Positions 16,494-25,574 of a stretch of 34,543 bases of DNA are shown here, one piece after another. The notes under the pieces were generated by a model. The model ran no database searches, was not told the origin of the DNA, and worked only from the letters and a program-made list of their open reading frames with translations. The stretch's first letter is position 1. Every line of letters begins with the position of its first letter. Both the position numbers and the translations under genes were made by a program. This DNA is from Cytophagaceae bacterium UBA6715 (lineage in GTDB: Bacteria; Bacteroidota; Bacteroidia; Cytophagales; Spirosomataceae), in the NCBI GenBank assembly GCA_002454335.1, contig DKIP01000011.1, positions 625-35,167 on the forward strand. Reading direction: 5' to 3'.

Positions 16494-19400
16494 ATGAAAA
16501 AGTTTCTATTCTTTTTGCTTTGTTTTCAAATTGCCTTTTTGAGCAAATCCCAAACAAAAGGCATTCAATATCAGGCAGTTATTCAAGACCCTAGCCCCTA
16601 TCAAATTCCGGGGACATTTATTCAAGGCCAAGCGCTTCAGAATAAGTCGGTCACTATTCGATTTACATTAAAATCGAATAATTTGATCGATTATGAGGAA
16701 TTACACGAGACGCAGACGGACGAATTTGGCTTGATTAACTTAACGATAGGAAAAGGTAAAAAATCAACAGGAACTAATTTTGATCAATTGGTCTGGAGTG
16801 GCCAAAATAAAATACTTGTTGTTTCTGTCAAAATCGACGGTCAAGCGAATTTCCTTGAAGTGAGCAATCAGACACTTTTATACAGTCCATATGCCCTTTA
16901 TGCGGAAGCAGTCGAATATAAAAACGTAATGAATGCGCCCAGCGATGTATCTCACTTTACCAATGACGTAGGATATCTCGTATCAAATGACTTGAAGCCA
17001 TTAGAGAAAAAGATTGCGGATAATCAAACCGAGAATTTGAATACGTTTACCTTGATCAAGAATCAGCAAATAGCGCTTGAAACAAAGCTTAATGAACAAG
17101 GAAAACAACTGGATGAGACCGTTTTTGTGACTCAGAATTTGAGTGAACGTATTGACCAACAAACTAATCAAATCAATCAGAACCAAACGACACTAATTAA
17201 TCAAATTAATAGTTTAGGTGGATCTTTTGAATCCTTAGGAAACAAGTCGGCCGCGACAGATTTAGGCAATATAAATCCAAGTAATCAATTGTACCCAAGT
17301 CAGCGAGCCGTCAAAACGTATGTTGACCAGGTGATTTCGACCGTCACGGTATCAGGCACACCAGATGCCACGAACTTAGCAGCGGGAAAATTAAAATTAG
17401 CTGGAGATTTGGGTGGCACAGCTAGTAACCCGACGGTACCTGGTTTAGCCTTAAAAGAAGATTTGAGTAATAAATCCTTAAGTATTCCCGCAGACGGGAC
17501 TTCCGACCTAAAATACCCAAGTGCTCGAGCCGTTAAAACCTATGTCGACCAAGCAACACAGGGGATTGCTTTAACGGCAGACTTAAATGCCAAAGCAGAT
17601 AAAAATTCACCTGTTTTTTCAGGAACGCCATCGCTACCTACAGGTACTATTGGAGTATTGCAAGGTGTGGGGAGCAATACAAACCAATTAGCCACGACAT
17701 CATTTGTCCAACAAGAATTATCATCTGCATCCATCAATTATGCGACCAAAGAAGATTTATCAAACAAATCAACTTCTACAGCCTTAGGGACAAGTAATAC
17801 CTTATATCCAACCCAAAATGCGGTTAAAACTTATGTAGATAATCGATTTGGAGCAGTAGTGATTCAAGATGCAAGCTTGACAGACAAGGGAATTGTTCGT
17901 TTGGGCGGTGATTTAGCGGCTGGAACGAGTACTGCAGACAATCCCATGATTCGGGATAATGCAATAAGTACCAATAAAGTGGCAGATGCAGCCATTACCG
18001 ATGTTAAAATCGCAGGTATATCAGGAGGAAAAGTCAGCGGTAATATACCAGGAGAAGCATCGAATGTATCAGGCACTGTGTTAACTACCCACGGAGGTAC
18101 GGGCGTCGCAGGAACCTTGAATGGTTATGTGAAAGGTTTTGGAACATCTGCGATGCAAGCTGTTTCGTCGATACCTGTTGCAGACGTTATAGGGGCAGAA
18201 GCCGTGGCCAATAAAAGTACGAATATTGCATTAGATGCTCCATCCAATACCAAATATCCGAGTGTATCTGCGGTAAAGACCTATGTTGATACTCAAATTG
18301 CACAGGGAACAATACCAGACGCGACAACGAGTGTTTTTGGTAAAATCAAATTGGGAGGTGATTTGGCAGGAACGGGTTCTACTGCAGGAGCACCCGTGAT
18401 TTCCGACAATAGTATTACTAGCAATAAAATTGCGGATTTAGCCGTAACGAATTCCAAAATTGTGGGGGTTGACGGAAGCAAAGTAGCAGGTAGTATTCCT
18501 GGGAATTCAGCGAATGTCGATGGCATTATTAACGCATCACATGGAGGAACAGGTGCAAATGGTACCTTAACGGGCTATATTAAAGGAAATGGAATCGCCG
18601 CGATGACAAGCAATACCACAATTCCTGTTGCCGATGTGACAGGAGCGGAACTAAGTGCGAATAAATCTACGGCAACCGACTTAGGTAATTCGACACCAAG
18701 CGATCAATTCTATCCAAGTCAAAAAGCAGTTAAAAGCTACGTAGATGCTTCTGTGGCCGGGAGTGTTGGAACAGCAGCACAAAGCGCTTTAAATCTGAAA
18801 GAAAACACAGCAAATAAATCAGATGGAAGTATAGACGCTAATAGCTCAATTGAATTCCCAACACAACATGCAGTTAAAATTTATGTCGAGAATAAACTAG
18901 CCAATCAAAGCATTTCATTAGCTAATTTTCAGTCCATTAATCCTGATAAACTATTAGGAAATTTTGGAGTGTCAACTGCCTCACCATCAGAAATATCAAC
19001 TTCAGGAACGGGAAGTGTCGTTCGAACAAACGGAGCGACACTAAGTAATGTACTTTTAAATGGAACAATCAGTGGGAATGCCATTGTTGCTACGACCAAC
19101 GGTGGATTAGGTACCTCGAGTTTAACATCCGGATATGTAAAAGCAGGAAATCCATTTTCTACGGTATCATCGATACCTATTAGCGATGTGACGGGTGCAG
19201 TTCAAAAGGTCAATGGCTCGCTTCCTGATGCCAATGGTAACATTGCACTTCGTTTTGGCACGACCTATACAGGAATATTTAATAATGGAAATTTCGCACC
19301 TGTGGTAAGTTCACCAATCAACAGTGATGTTTATATCGTTTCCAATGATCCTACTTCAACAAATAATGGACGTACCTTCATATACGATGGGAGTAATTGG

Positions 19401-22400
19401 AAAGAAATTACAACTAATCAAGCTGCTTTGGAATCCAAATATGTGCAATTGACAGGATCAACCATGAGTGGGAATTTATCATTTCCCACAGGAACAAAAA
19501 TTCAACTAGCTGATCCCCCCTCTGCTTCAACGGATGTTGTTAATAAGGCATATGTGGATATTCAAATGGCAGCAAGCACAACGCCAGATGCAACAAGTAT
19601 TGTCATAGGTAAAATTCGTTTAGCTGGCGATTTAGGAGGTCCTAGTTCAACAGCTTCAAATCCAATCATTTCGAATGGAGCAATTAACAATGCGAAACTT
19701 GCTTCAGGTTCTGTATCGGATGACAAAATAACAGGAACTATATCCGGAGCAAAAGGAGGGACAGGTGCAAATAATACTGGCAAAACGATTACGCTGGGTG
19801 GAAATTTAACAACAACTGGAACAAATGACTTGACTTTCAATACAACTGGAACAACAAGTGTTTCACTGCCGATGAGTGGAACGTTAACAACGTTAACAGG
19901 AACTGAAGCCTTGACAAATAAAAGTATTAATGGTCTACAAATGACGAGTCGTTTATCTGGATTTACGATCGCTGGCGGAACAACCAGTAAGACGTTAACG
20001 GTCGCAAACGATGCAACAATATCCGGGACAAATACAGGCGATCAAACGATTACGCTTACTGGCGACTTGACAGGATCAGGTACGGGCGTAATTGCCACTA
20101 CGCTGGCAAACACAAATGTCGTCGCAGCAGTATATGGGGGAAATGCTTTGATTCCACAAATTACGGTTGACTCCAAAGGACGAATTACGAATGTATCAGA
20201 GATTCCATTGTCCAATACTACTTTGGCAGGAACCATTTTAAATGACGGAAAAGTACTCATTGGGAATAGTAGCAACGCAGCCGTCGAAAGGAATCTTTCT
20301 GGGGACGTAACCATGAACAATACAGGTGTTACGACGATTGGCAATTCAAAAATCACCAATGGCATGTTGGCTGGTAATATTGACCTAAGCACGAAAGTAA
20401 GTAACATGCTACCCATCGTCAATGGAGGGACAGGTACTTCAAGTTTGACTAACAACGCATTGATGGTCGGCGGTACAAGCATTGGGTTTATCGTACCGGG
20501 AACGGCAGGATATGTTTTGAGCTCGAATGGTACAAGCTGGTCGGCGAATGCCATCAGTAGCTTAGGCGTTGCAACGTCTGTTGGCAGTGTAAATTTAAGT
20601 TCCTCTACAAATGGCATGACACTATTGGGAGGTGAAATAAAATTAAGCCCAGCGGATGCAAGTAATCCAGGTATATTAACAACAGGAATACAAACTTTGG
20701 GTGGGGCTAAAACTTTTGCGCAAGACTTACAAATTAATCACCTGATGATTGGAAACGGGGGTGGTGGACTTGATGCAAATACATTAGTGGGGAAAAGTGC
20801 GTTTTTAAGCAACACGACTGGATCGAACAATACGGCAATAGGTTATCAGAGCCTTACTGCTAATACGAGTGGAACAAACAACACGGCGATTGGAGCTGGT
20901 TCTTTAAGCTTAAATACTACGGGGATTGGTAATACAGCGATCGGTCAAGGATCCGGCGTCAGTAGCGGTAATTTAAGTAATACGATTGCTATTGGAGCTG
21001 GAGCTGTGGTTAACTCAGACAACACCATTCAATTAGGGAATACGAACATAAGTCGAATTAATACAACGGGAGCGATAAATGCTGGAAGCATCCAAAATAC
21101 CCCCATCGGCTCTACGACTCCCTCGAATGGTGCTTTTACGAGTTTGAAGACGACAGGGACAAATAGCAATCAAGTCGTGATGACAGATGCAACTAATTTA
21201 TTGGTTTCAGCGGCAAATCTCCCCGTAAATTTGGGTGGAACGGGCGCATCAACGATTTCATTGAATGGTGTTATGATTGGAAATGGAACAGGAGCTATAA
21301 ATACAATTATTCCGACTGCCAGTGGACAGGTATTGACATGGAATGGAACTGCTTGGGCAGCTACTATTCCTAGTGCTATTTCGGTGGGTACCTTGGGGGC
21401 TAGCAATATCAATGGGTTATCGATTACCAATAATGTATTGAGCTTAAGTCCCGCTGATGCCAATAATCCGGGAATTGTCACCACGGGAACTCAAAGTTTT
21501 GGCGGAGCAAAAACCTTTGCTAGCATCACGAGTTCAGGCAACTTGAGTGTAGTCGGAAACTTAACAAATACCGCATTAACAGCTAGTAAAGTTGTTTTCA
21601 CAGATGCGTCTAAAAACCTAAGCACAAACGGAACTGTCGGGGTTTCTCAAGGTGGTACGGGGACGACAAACTTCACGAATGGAGGCTTAATTGTGGGTGC
21701 GGGAACCTCCGCCCTATCTAGCATTAACCCGGGAGCTGATGGACAAATTCTAGTTTCACGCTTAGGCGTTTGGAATGTGGAGAGTGCATCTCCAACCGTT
21801 ACCTTAGGAGCGGTGAATGTAAATTCTACCGCCAAAGGTTTAACGATAACTGCAGGAGGTGAAATCAGTTTAAGTCCTGCCGACGCAACCAATGCGGGCA
21901 TTATAACAACTGCCGCTCAGACTTTTGCTGGAGCTAAAACCTTTTCCAGCATTATTAACTCAGGAAACCTAAGTGTTGCGGGTAACCTGACAAACTCGAC
22001 TTTGACAGCATCTAAAGTTGTATTTTCCGATGCCGCTAAGAACCTAAGTTCAACCGGAACCGTTGGGGTTGATCAAGGAGGTACTGGTGCTGCAACTCTG
22101 AGTAGTGGTGCATTGTTAGTTGGGAATGGCACCGGAGCAATCACATCGCTAGCACCCAGTACAGCTGGGTATATATTAAAAGTCGTAGGAACAAGCTGGA
22201 CGGTCAGTACCCCAGACCGAGATGAAAGTGAACAGTTTACTGCTACTGCAGGTCAAACAACTTTTAACTTAACTCAAACTCCCGTTTCAAATTCAAAGGT
22301 AAAAATGTTTATAAATGGCATTCGGATTGATAAAAATGCATATACACTTTCTAGCAGTACAATTACATATATCCCAGTTTCCAATAGCAATTTTACCTTA

Positions 22401-22439
22401 GAAGCTGGCGACCGAATTCAATTTGACTATGCATACTAA
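16494..22439 (+). CDS. Giant modular surface fibre, tail-fibre-like and YadA-head-like repeats (1981 aa)
   Basis: A signal peptide (MKKFLFFLLCFQIAFLSKSQ) precedes an N-domain (about 20-140; KGIQYQAVIQD, LLYSPYALYAEAVEY) common at the start of Bacteroidota surface proteins. Residues about 165-245 are Gln/Asn-rich with coiled-coil heptads. Then come six NKS...YPS-x-x-AVKTYVD units (250-800), GGTG/KITG linkers, a tail-fibre-like segment (FSGTPSLPTG, NQLATTSFVQQEL, LTGTEALTNKS), YadA-head-like NTAIG repeats (1440-1516), two 104-residue modules (1650-1753 and 1792-1895), and a phage-type C-domain (FTATAGQTTFNLTQTP, VKMFINGIRID). Composition is very rich in Ser, Thr, Gly, Asn and Ala with almost no Cys. 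There is neither a type IX sorting domain nor an S74 autocleavage chaperone at the end. A trimeric extracellular adhesin is the best reading; trimerisation and ligand are inferred. Confidence 0.88.
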   Translation: MKKFLFFLLCFQIAFLSKSQTKGIQYQAVIQDPSPYQIPGTFIQGQALQNKSVTIRFTLKSNNLIDYEELHETQTDEFGLINLTIGKGKKSTGTNFDQLVWSGQNKILVVSVKIDGQANFLEVSNQTLLYSPYALYAEAVEYKNVMNAPSDVSHFTNDVGYLVSNDLKPLEKKIADNQTENLNTFTLIKNQQIALETKLNEQGKQLDETVFVTQNLSERIDQQTNQINQNQTTLINQINSLGGSFESLGNKSAATDLGNINPSNQLYPSQRAVKTYVDQVISTVTVSGTPDATNLAAGKLKLAGDLGGTASNPTVPGLALKEDLSNKSLSIPADGTSDLKYPSARAVKTYVDQATQGIALTADLNAKADKNSPVFSGTPSLPTGTIGVLQGVGSNTNQLATTSFVQQELSSASINYATKEDLSNKSTSTALGTSNTLYPTQNAVKTYVDNRFGAVVIQDASLTDKGIVRLGGDLAAGTSTADNPMIRDNAISTNKVADAAITDVKIAGISGGKVSGNIPGEASNVSGTVLTTHGGTGVAGTLNGYVKGFGTSAMQAVSSIPVADVIGAEAVANKSTNIALDAPSNTKYPSVSAVKTYVDTQIAQGTIPDATTSVFGKIKLGGDLAGTGSTAGAPVISDNSITSNKIADLAVTNSKIVGVDGSKVAGSIPGNSANVDGIINASHGGTGANGTLTGYIKGNGIAAMTSNTTIPVADVTGAELSANKSTATDLGNSTPSDQFYPSQKAVKSYVDASVAGSVGTAAQSALNLKENTANKSDGSIDANSSIEFPTQHAVKIYVENKLANQSISLANFQSINPDKLLGNFGVSTASPSEISTSGTGSVVRTNGATLSNVLLNGTISGNAIVATTNGGLGTSSLTSGYVKAGNPFSTVSSIPISDVTGAVQKVNGSLPDANGNIALRFGTTYTGIFNNGNFAPVVSSPINSDVYIVSNDPTSTNNGRTFIYDGSNWKEITTNQAALESKYVQLTGSTMSGNLSFPTGTKIQLADPPSASTDVVNKAYVDIQMAASTTPDATSIVIGKIRLAGDLGGPSSTASNPIISNGAINNAKLASGSVSDDKITGTISGAKGGTGANNTGKTITLGGNLTTTGTNDLTFNTTGTTSVSLPMSGTLTTLTGTEALTNKSINGLQMTSRLSGFTIAGGTTSKTLTVANDATISGTNTGDQTITLTGDLTGSGTGVIATTLANTNVVAAVYGGNALIPQITVDSKGRITNVSEIPLSNTTLAGTILNDGKVLIGNSSNAAVERNLSGDVTMNNTGVTTIGNSKITNGMLAGNIDLSTKVSNMLPIVNGGTGTSSLTNNALMVGGTSIGFIVPGTAGYVLSSNGTSWSANAISSLGVATSVGSVNLSSSTNGMTLLGGEIKLSPADASNPGILTTGIQTLGGAKTFAQDLQINHLMIGNGGGGLDANTLVGKSAFLSNTTGSNNTAIGYQSLTANTSGTNNTAIGAGSLSLNTTGIGNTAIGQGSGVSSGNLSNTIAIGAGAVVNSDNTIQLGNTNISRINTTGAINAGSIQNTPIGSTTPSNGAFTSLKTTGTNSNQVVMTDATNLLVSAANLPVNLGGTGASTISLNGVMIGNGTGAINTIIPTASGQVLTWNGTAWAATIPSAISVGTLGASNINGLSITNNVLSLSPADANNPGIVTTGTQSFGGAKTFASITSSGNLSVVGNLTNTALTASKVVFTDASKNLSTNGTVGVSQGGTGTTNFTNGGLIVGAGTSALSSINPGADGQILVSRLGVWNVESASPTVTLGAVNVNSTAKGLTITAGGEISLSPADATNAGIITTAAQTFAGAKTFSSIINSGNLSVAGNLTNSTLTASKVVFSDAAKNLSSTGTVGVDQGGTGAATLSSGALLVGNGTGAITSLAPSTAGYILKVVGTSWTVSTPDRDESEQFTATAGQTTFNLTQTPVSNSKVKMFINGIRIDKNAYTLSSSTITYIPVSNSNFTLEAGDRIQFDYAY
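17241..18888 (+). repeat. Six NKS...YPS..AVKTYVD coding repeats in the fibre
   Basis: Each unit begins with NKS, has a Tyr/Phe-Pro-(Ser/Thr) step about 15-20 residues later and ends in AVKTYVD or a variant. Units start near 17241, 17469, 17764, 18209, 18660 and 18811. Intervals vary from about 150 to 450 bp because GDLAG/DNAIS/GGTG modules are inserted between them. The third and fourth units carry matching long inserts (ISTNKVADAAITDVKI versus ITSNKIADLAVTNSKI), which points to duplication of whole blocks. Confidence 0.85.
20811..21041 (+). repeat. YadA-head-like NTAIG repeats within the fibre
   Basis: Residues about 1440-1516 contain three consecutive N-T-x-G-x-x-NTAIG units of about 17 residues. 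A degenerate fourth unit (NTIAIGAGAVV) and IQLGN follow. This matches the left-handed parallel beta-roll repeats of trimeric autotransporter heads. It supports a trimeric structure for this part of the protein. Confidence 0.8.
21441..22178 (+). repeat. Two equal 312-bp modules near the fibre C-terminus
   Basis: Bases 21441-21752 and 21867-22178 each encode exactly 104 residues, from SLSPADA to a terminal Ile-Leu, and are offset by 426 bp. By hand count 68 of 104 residues are identical, with no gap. A partial third copy of the same opening (LSPADASNPGILTTG) begins near 20643. These are in-frame duplications that have since diverged. Confidence 0.85.
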
Positions 22440-23202
22440 GCTTTTATTTTTTTTGATGTTGGCTACCTATGCCTGCTTTAGCCAAATGACTACTACATCC
22501 AGCGGAAAGAAATCAACTCTGCGGAGTGAATTTGTCAATCGTGCTGGGAAAAAAAGTACATTAGACGGCGTTTACACAACGGGAAAATTGAACACTTTAC
22601 CGCCATGTACCAATTTAATTGTCAATCATTTAACGAGCCGAGGGGTTGCTCCTGTTGCTAAAACAGTCACATACAACCTTGCCTATTCAACCATCACAGG
22701 ATCAAATAAATGTTGGCTTCTTCAAAACTTAGGTTCGACAAACCCACCAACATCTGCAACCGATAATACCGAGGCCGCAGCGGGTTGGTATTGGCAGTTT
22801 GCGAGTAAAGTTGGGTATCGATACACAACGACAAGAACCCCGTCGACAACATATCCCAACAGAACCTTACTGAATGTTGATTGGTCGCCTTCAGAAGATC
22901 CCTGTACAATAGAATTAGGAAGTGGCTGGCGATTACCTACTTATGCAGAATGGCAATCCGTACAAATCGCAGCAACAAATTTAAATGCCTTATATAATTC
23001 TGAGCTACATATGCATGCAGCAGGATTCCTAACAACGGGAGGAACAATCACAGAAAGAGGGACAACCGTCCATTATTGGTCGAGTGATTCATATTCAACC
23101 TCACATGCACGAGCTTATGTCATCCCTACATTGAATGGAACATCCACAACATCAACAAATGATAAGGACGCGGGATTTAGTGTTCGATGTATTCGAGATT
23201 AA
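22429..23202 (+). CDS. Secreted FISUMP-domain protein, overlapping the fibre gene
   Basis: This encodes 257 residues from the ATG at 22429, which overlaps the last 11 bases of the fibre gene, so translation is likely coupled. A TTG two codons earlier is less likely. A signal peptide (MHTKLLFFLMLATYACFSQ) is followed by a short region with two GKKSTL repeats (near 27 and 42). From about residue 60 to the end is a domain of the Fibrobacter-succinogenes-major-paralogous (FISUMP) type: CWLLQNLGS, LGSGWRLPTYAEWQ, VHYWSSDSYS and the terminal GFSVRCIRD. FISUMP domains occur on exported proteins and have been compared with C-type-lectin/formylglycine-enzyme-like folds. No sorting domain or lipobox is visible. 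The position suggests it caps or binds the fibre (inference). Confidence 0.85.
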   Translation: MHTKLLFFLMLATYACFSQMTTTSSGKKSTLRSEFVNRAGKKSTLDGVYTTGKLNTLPPCTNLIVNHLTSRGVAPVAKTVTYNLAYSTITGSNKCWLLQNLGSTNPPTSATDNTEAAAGWYWQFASKVGYRYTTTRTPSTTYPNRTLLNVDWSPSEDPCTIELGSGWRLPTYAEWQSVQIAATNLNALYNSELHMHAAGFLTTGGTITERGTTVHYWSSDSYSTSHARAYVIPTLNGTSTTSTNDKDAGFSVRCIRD

Positions 23203-23242
23203 AATCATTTTTTGTCTGACTTGAAAAGCTTAATTTAGCAAG

Positions 23243-24319
23243 ATGAAGAACGCACTACTCATTTTGGCTGGAATAAGTTTATTTGCTTGTTCGAAAAAGA
23301 AAGACAGTATATCTCCTACGCGGGGAGACATTACTGAATCTATCTACGCTTCAGGAACTGTGAAATCAGTTGACCAATATCAAGCATACGTTTCAGTAAG
23401 CGGTATTATTGAAGAAATTTTCGTAAAAGAAGGTCAGCTAGTTGACGTAGGAACTCCCCTGCTTCGCGTATCAAATGAAACACAGCGATATAATTTGGAG
23501 AATGCTACTTTGGCAGCCAATTTCAACGATGCGGCAAATAACCAAGGTAAACTCATCGAAGCAGAGGCACTCGTGCAGACCGCTAAAGCAAAGCTAAAAC
23601 TTGATTCTAGTCTTTATGCTCGACAAAAAACATTATGGACACAGCAGGTAGGTACGCGAGTTGAATTTGAGCAAAAGGAACTCAATTACCAAAGCGCTAA
23701 AGCGAATTATCTATCAGCGAATCAACGCTACAAGGACCTGAAACGTCAAATCAACTTTAGTTCAGCTCAAGCTAAAAAAAATGTTCAAATCTCTGCTAGG
23801 CAATCAGATGATTTCATTTTGAAAAGTAAAGTCAAAGGAAGTATCCTAAGTCTATTAAAAGAAAAAGGAGAACTTGTTAGTCCACAAACTCCTATCGCAA
23901 CCTTAGGAAATACGCAACAATATAAGTTGGAAATGCAAGTGGATGAACATGACATCTTCAAAGTAAAATTGGGCCAAAAAGTTGCCATCACTTTTGATGC
24001 CTATAAAAATGAATATTTTGAAGCAAAAGTGAGTAAGATCGCATCCATCATGAATGAGCGAAATAAAACTTTTTTGATTGAAGCTGAATTCACAAAAGCT
24101 CCGCAAAAACTTTATCCCAATGTGACTTTTGAAGCCAATATTATACTACAGTCAAGAAACAATGTACTTATCTTGCCAAGAAACTACATCAAAAATGACT
24201 CAATCATTCGTTTAGCAGATGGAAGTAAACGTGTTGTTAAATTAGGACTAACCGACTTCCAAAAAGCCGAAATTATTAGTGGATTGAATCCTAATGACGA
24301 AGTGATTAAGCCAGAATAA
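23243..24319 (+). CDS. HlyD/MacA-family periplasmic adaptor lipoprotein
   Basis: This encodes 358 residues. A lipoprotein signal ends LFACSKKK, with the lipid Cys near 16. A biotinyl-lipoyl-like half (SGIIEEIFVKEGQLVDVGTPLL, about 53-74) is followed by an alpha-helical hairpin (about 80-185, rich in Ala, Lys and Gln). The second lipoyl half (DDFILKSKVKGSILSLLKEKGE) and a beta-barrel domain (about 225-300) complete the fold. This is the complete membrane-fusion-protein order used in MacAB-like exporters. It begins 40 bp after the FISUMP gene, and its TAA shares one base with the ATG of the permease (TAATG). No TolC-type outer-membrane protein is in the window, so the exit duct must lie elsewhere or be absent. 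The substrate is unknown. Confidence 0.92.
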   Translation: MKNALLILAGISLFACSKKKDSISPTRGDITESIYASGTVKSVDQYQAYVSVSGIIEEIFVKEGQLVDVGTPLLRVSNETQRYNLENATLAANFNDAANNQGKLIEAEALVQTAKAKLKLDSSLYARQKTLWTQQVGTRVEFEQKELNYQSAKANYLSANQRYKDLKRQINFSSAQAKKNVQISARQSDDFILKSKVKGSILSLLKEKGELVSPQTPIATLGNTQQYKLEMQVDEHDIFKVKLGQKVAITFDAYKNEYFEAKVSKIASIMNERNKTFLIEAEFTKAPQKLYPNVTFEANIILQSRNNVLILPRNYIKNDSIIRLADGSKRVVKLGLTDFQKAEIISGLNPNDEVIKPE

Positions 24320-25572
24320 TGAATATCAAACTAATCATCCAAGTTTCCATTTCACTCCTTTTGGCTAGGTGGAAACAAACATTGGTAGCCGCAATCGGAG
24401 TAACGTTCAGTATTGCTATGTTTGTGACACTTTTAAGTTTCATGAATGGATTGAACGATTTATTAGATGGCTTGATTATGAATCGTACAGCACATATTCG
24501 CTTGTACCACGACATCAACGTATCCAAAACCCAACCGATTGATTTACTTTCCCCCAGTACGAAAAATTTCATTCATTCCGTTAAGCCTAAAAACCAACGC
24601 CTCGAAATTTACAACAGTGGCCAAATTATGCAGGCTATTAAACGTGATGAGCGGGTCCTTGGGGTTGCACCTAAGATTAATGCACAAGTTTTTTATAATG
24701 TGGGAAGCGTCGATTTAACCGGAGTGATTAATGGTATTGACCCTGATGAAGAAAACCGTTTGTTTATGTTTTCAGATTATGTCACTTCAGGTAATTACCT
24801 TGATTTGAAAAACATCCCCAATAGCATCATTTTGGGAAAAGGTGTTGCAGATAAAATGGCGGCAAGCATTGGAGATGTCGTTCAGGTGACCACTAGCAAA
24901 GGTGAACGCATGCAATTAAAAGTAGTAGGTTTTTTTCAATCGGGCCTCCAAGATTTAGACCGTGTCCAAAGCTATTGTTCGATCAGTACGACACAAAAGT
25001 TATTAGGTGTATCCAACAATTATATTACCGATATCCAAGTCAAATTAAAAAACATTCTTCAGGCTCCTGGTATGGCGATTGAATATCAGCGCTATTATGA
25101 AACTGATGCAATTGATATCCAACAAGCGAATTCACAATTTGAGACAGGAAGCTCTGTGAGAACAATAATTTCTTATGCGGTAGGAGTCACACTTTTGGTT
25201 GTGGCGGGCTTTGGAATTTACAATATCTTAAATATGATGATCTATGAAAAAATGGATTCTATCGCAATAATGAAAGCCGTAGGCTTTTCAGGTAATGATG
25301 TCAATATGATCTTCATTTTCATCGCATTAAGTATCGGGATTTTTGGAGGATCGATGGGTTTGCTTGTTGGCTTTGGAATTTCAAACATTATTGACAATAT
25401 TCCATTTAACACGGAGTCCTTACCTACAATTAAAACTTTCCCCATCAATTACAATCCCACATTTTACGTCATTGCCTCTATATTTTCCATCGTTACGACC
25501 TATTTCGCGGGTTATTTCCCTTCGAGAAAAGCTAGTAAAATAGACCCTGTTATCATCATCCGCGGCAAATAA
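24319..25572 (+). CDS. ABC transporter permease, FtsX/MacB/LolE family
   Basis: This encodes 417 residues with the four-helix MacB/FtsX topology. TM1 is near 18-42 (TLVAAIGVTFSIAMFVTLLSF). A large periplasmic MacB-type core domain covers about 45-270 and carries the FQSGLQDLDRVQSYCS segment. Three more helices lie near 278-305, 330-360 and 385-405. The loop segment YEKMDSIAIMKAVGFSGNDV is the conserved cytoplasmic element that contacts the ATPase. The protein ends with SRKASKIDPVIIIRGK, the usual tail of this family. It overlaps the adaptor gene by one base and is 2 bp from the ATPase gene. Members of this family transfer force across the inner membrane to export or release lipoproteins, peptides or drugs; the cargo here is not evident. 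Confidence 0.93.
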   Translation: MNIKLIIQVSISLLLARWKQTLVAAIGVTFSIAMFVTLLSFMNGLNDLLDGLIMNRTAHIRLYHDINVSKTQPIDLLSPSTKNFIHSVKPKNQRLEIYNSGQIMQAIKRDERVLGVAPKINAQVFYNVGSVDLTGVINGIDPDEENRLFMFSDYVTSGNYLDLKNIPNSIILGKGVADKMAASIGDVVQVTTSKGERMQLKVVGFFQSGLQDLDRVQSYCSISTTQKLLGVSNNYITDIQVKLKNILQAPGMAIEYQRYYETDAIDIQQANSQFETGSSVRTIISYAVGVTLLVVAGFGIYNILNMMIYEKMDSIAIMKAVGFSGNDVNMIFIFIALSIGIFGGSMGLLVGFGISNIIDNIPFNTESLPTIKTFPINYNPTFYVIASIFSIVTTYFAGYFPSRKASKIDPVIIIRGK

Positions 25573-25574
25573 TT

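Noticed and set aside
17241..18888. CRISPR-like or non-coding tandem array
   Set aside because: Repeat spacing is irregular, repeats are conserved at protein level and the frame is open throughout.
20042..20617. Long antisense open frame (191 codons) inside the fibre gene, with similar ones at 19562-19840 and 21170-21484
   Set aside because: These frames follow from the repetitive Ser/Thr/Gly/Ala codon use of the sense strand. The peptides are Pro/Val/Ala-rich, with no signal or motif.
16494..22439. Prophage
   Set aside because: Only tail-fibre-like modules are present. There is no capsid, terminase, portal, tail-tube, lysis or integrase gene, and the proteins have Sec signal peptides.
22429..23202. 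Diversity-generating retroelement target
   Set aside because: No reverse transcriptase gene, accessory gene or near-identical template repeat is visible in the window.
23203..23242. Independent promoter for the adaptor gene (TTTTG and TAATTTAG)
   Set aside because: The spacing is only 16 bases and the -7 match is imperfect; it could equally be read through from the fibre cassette.
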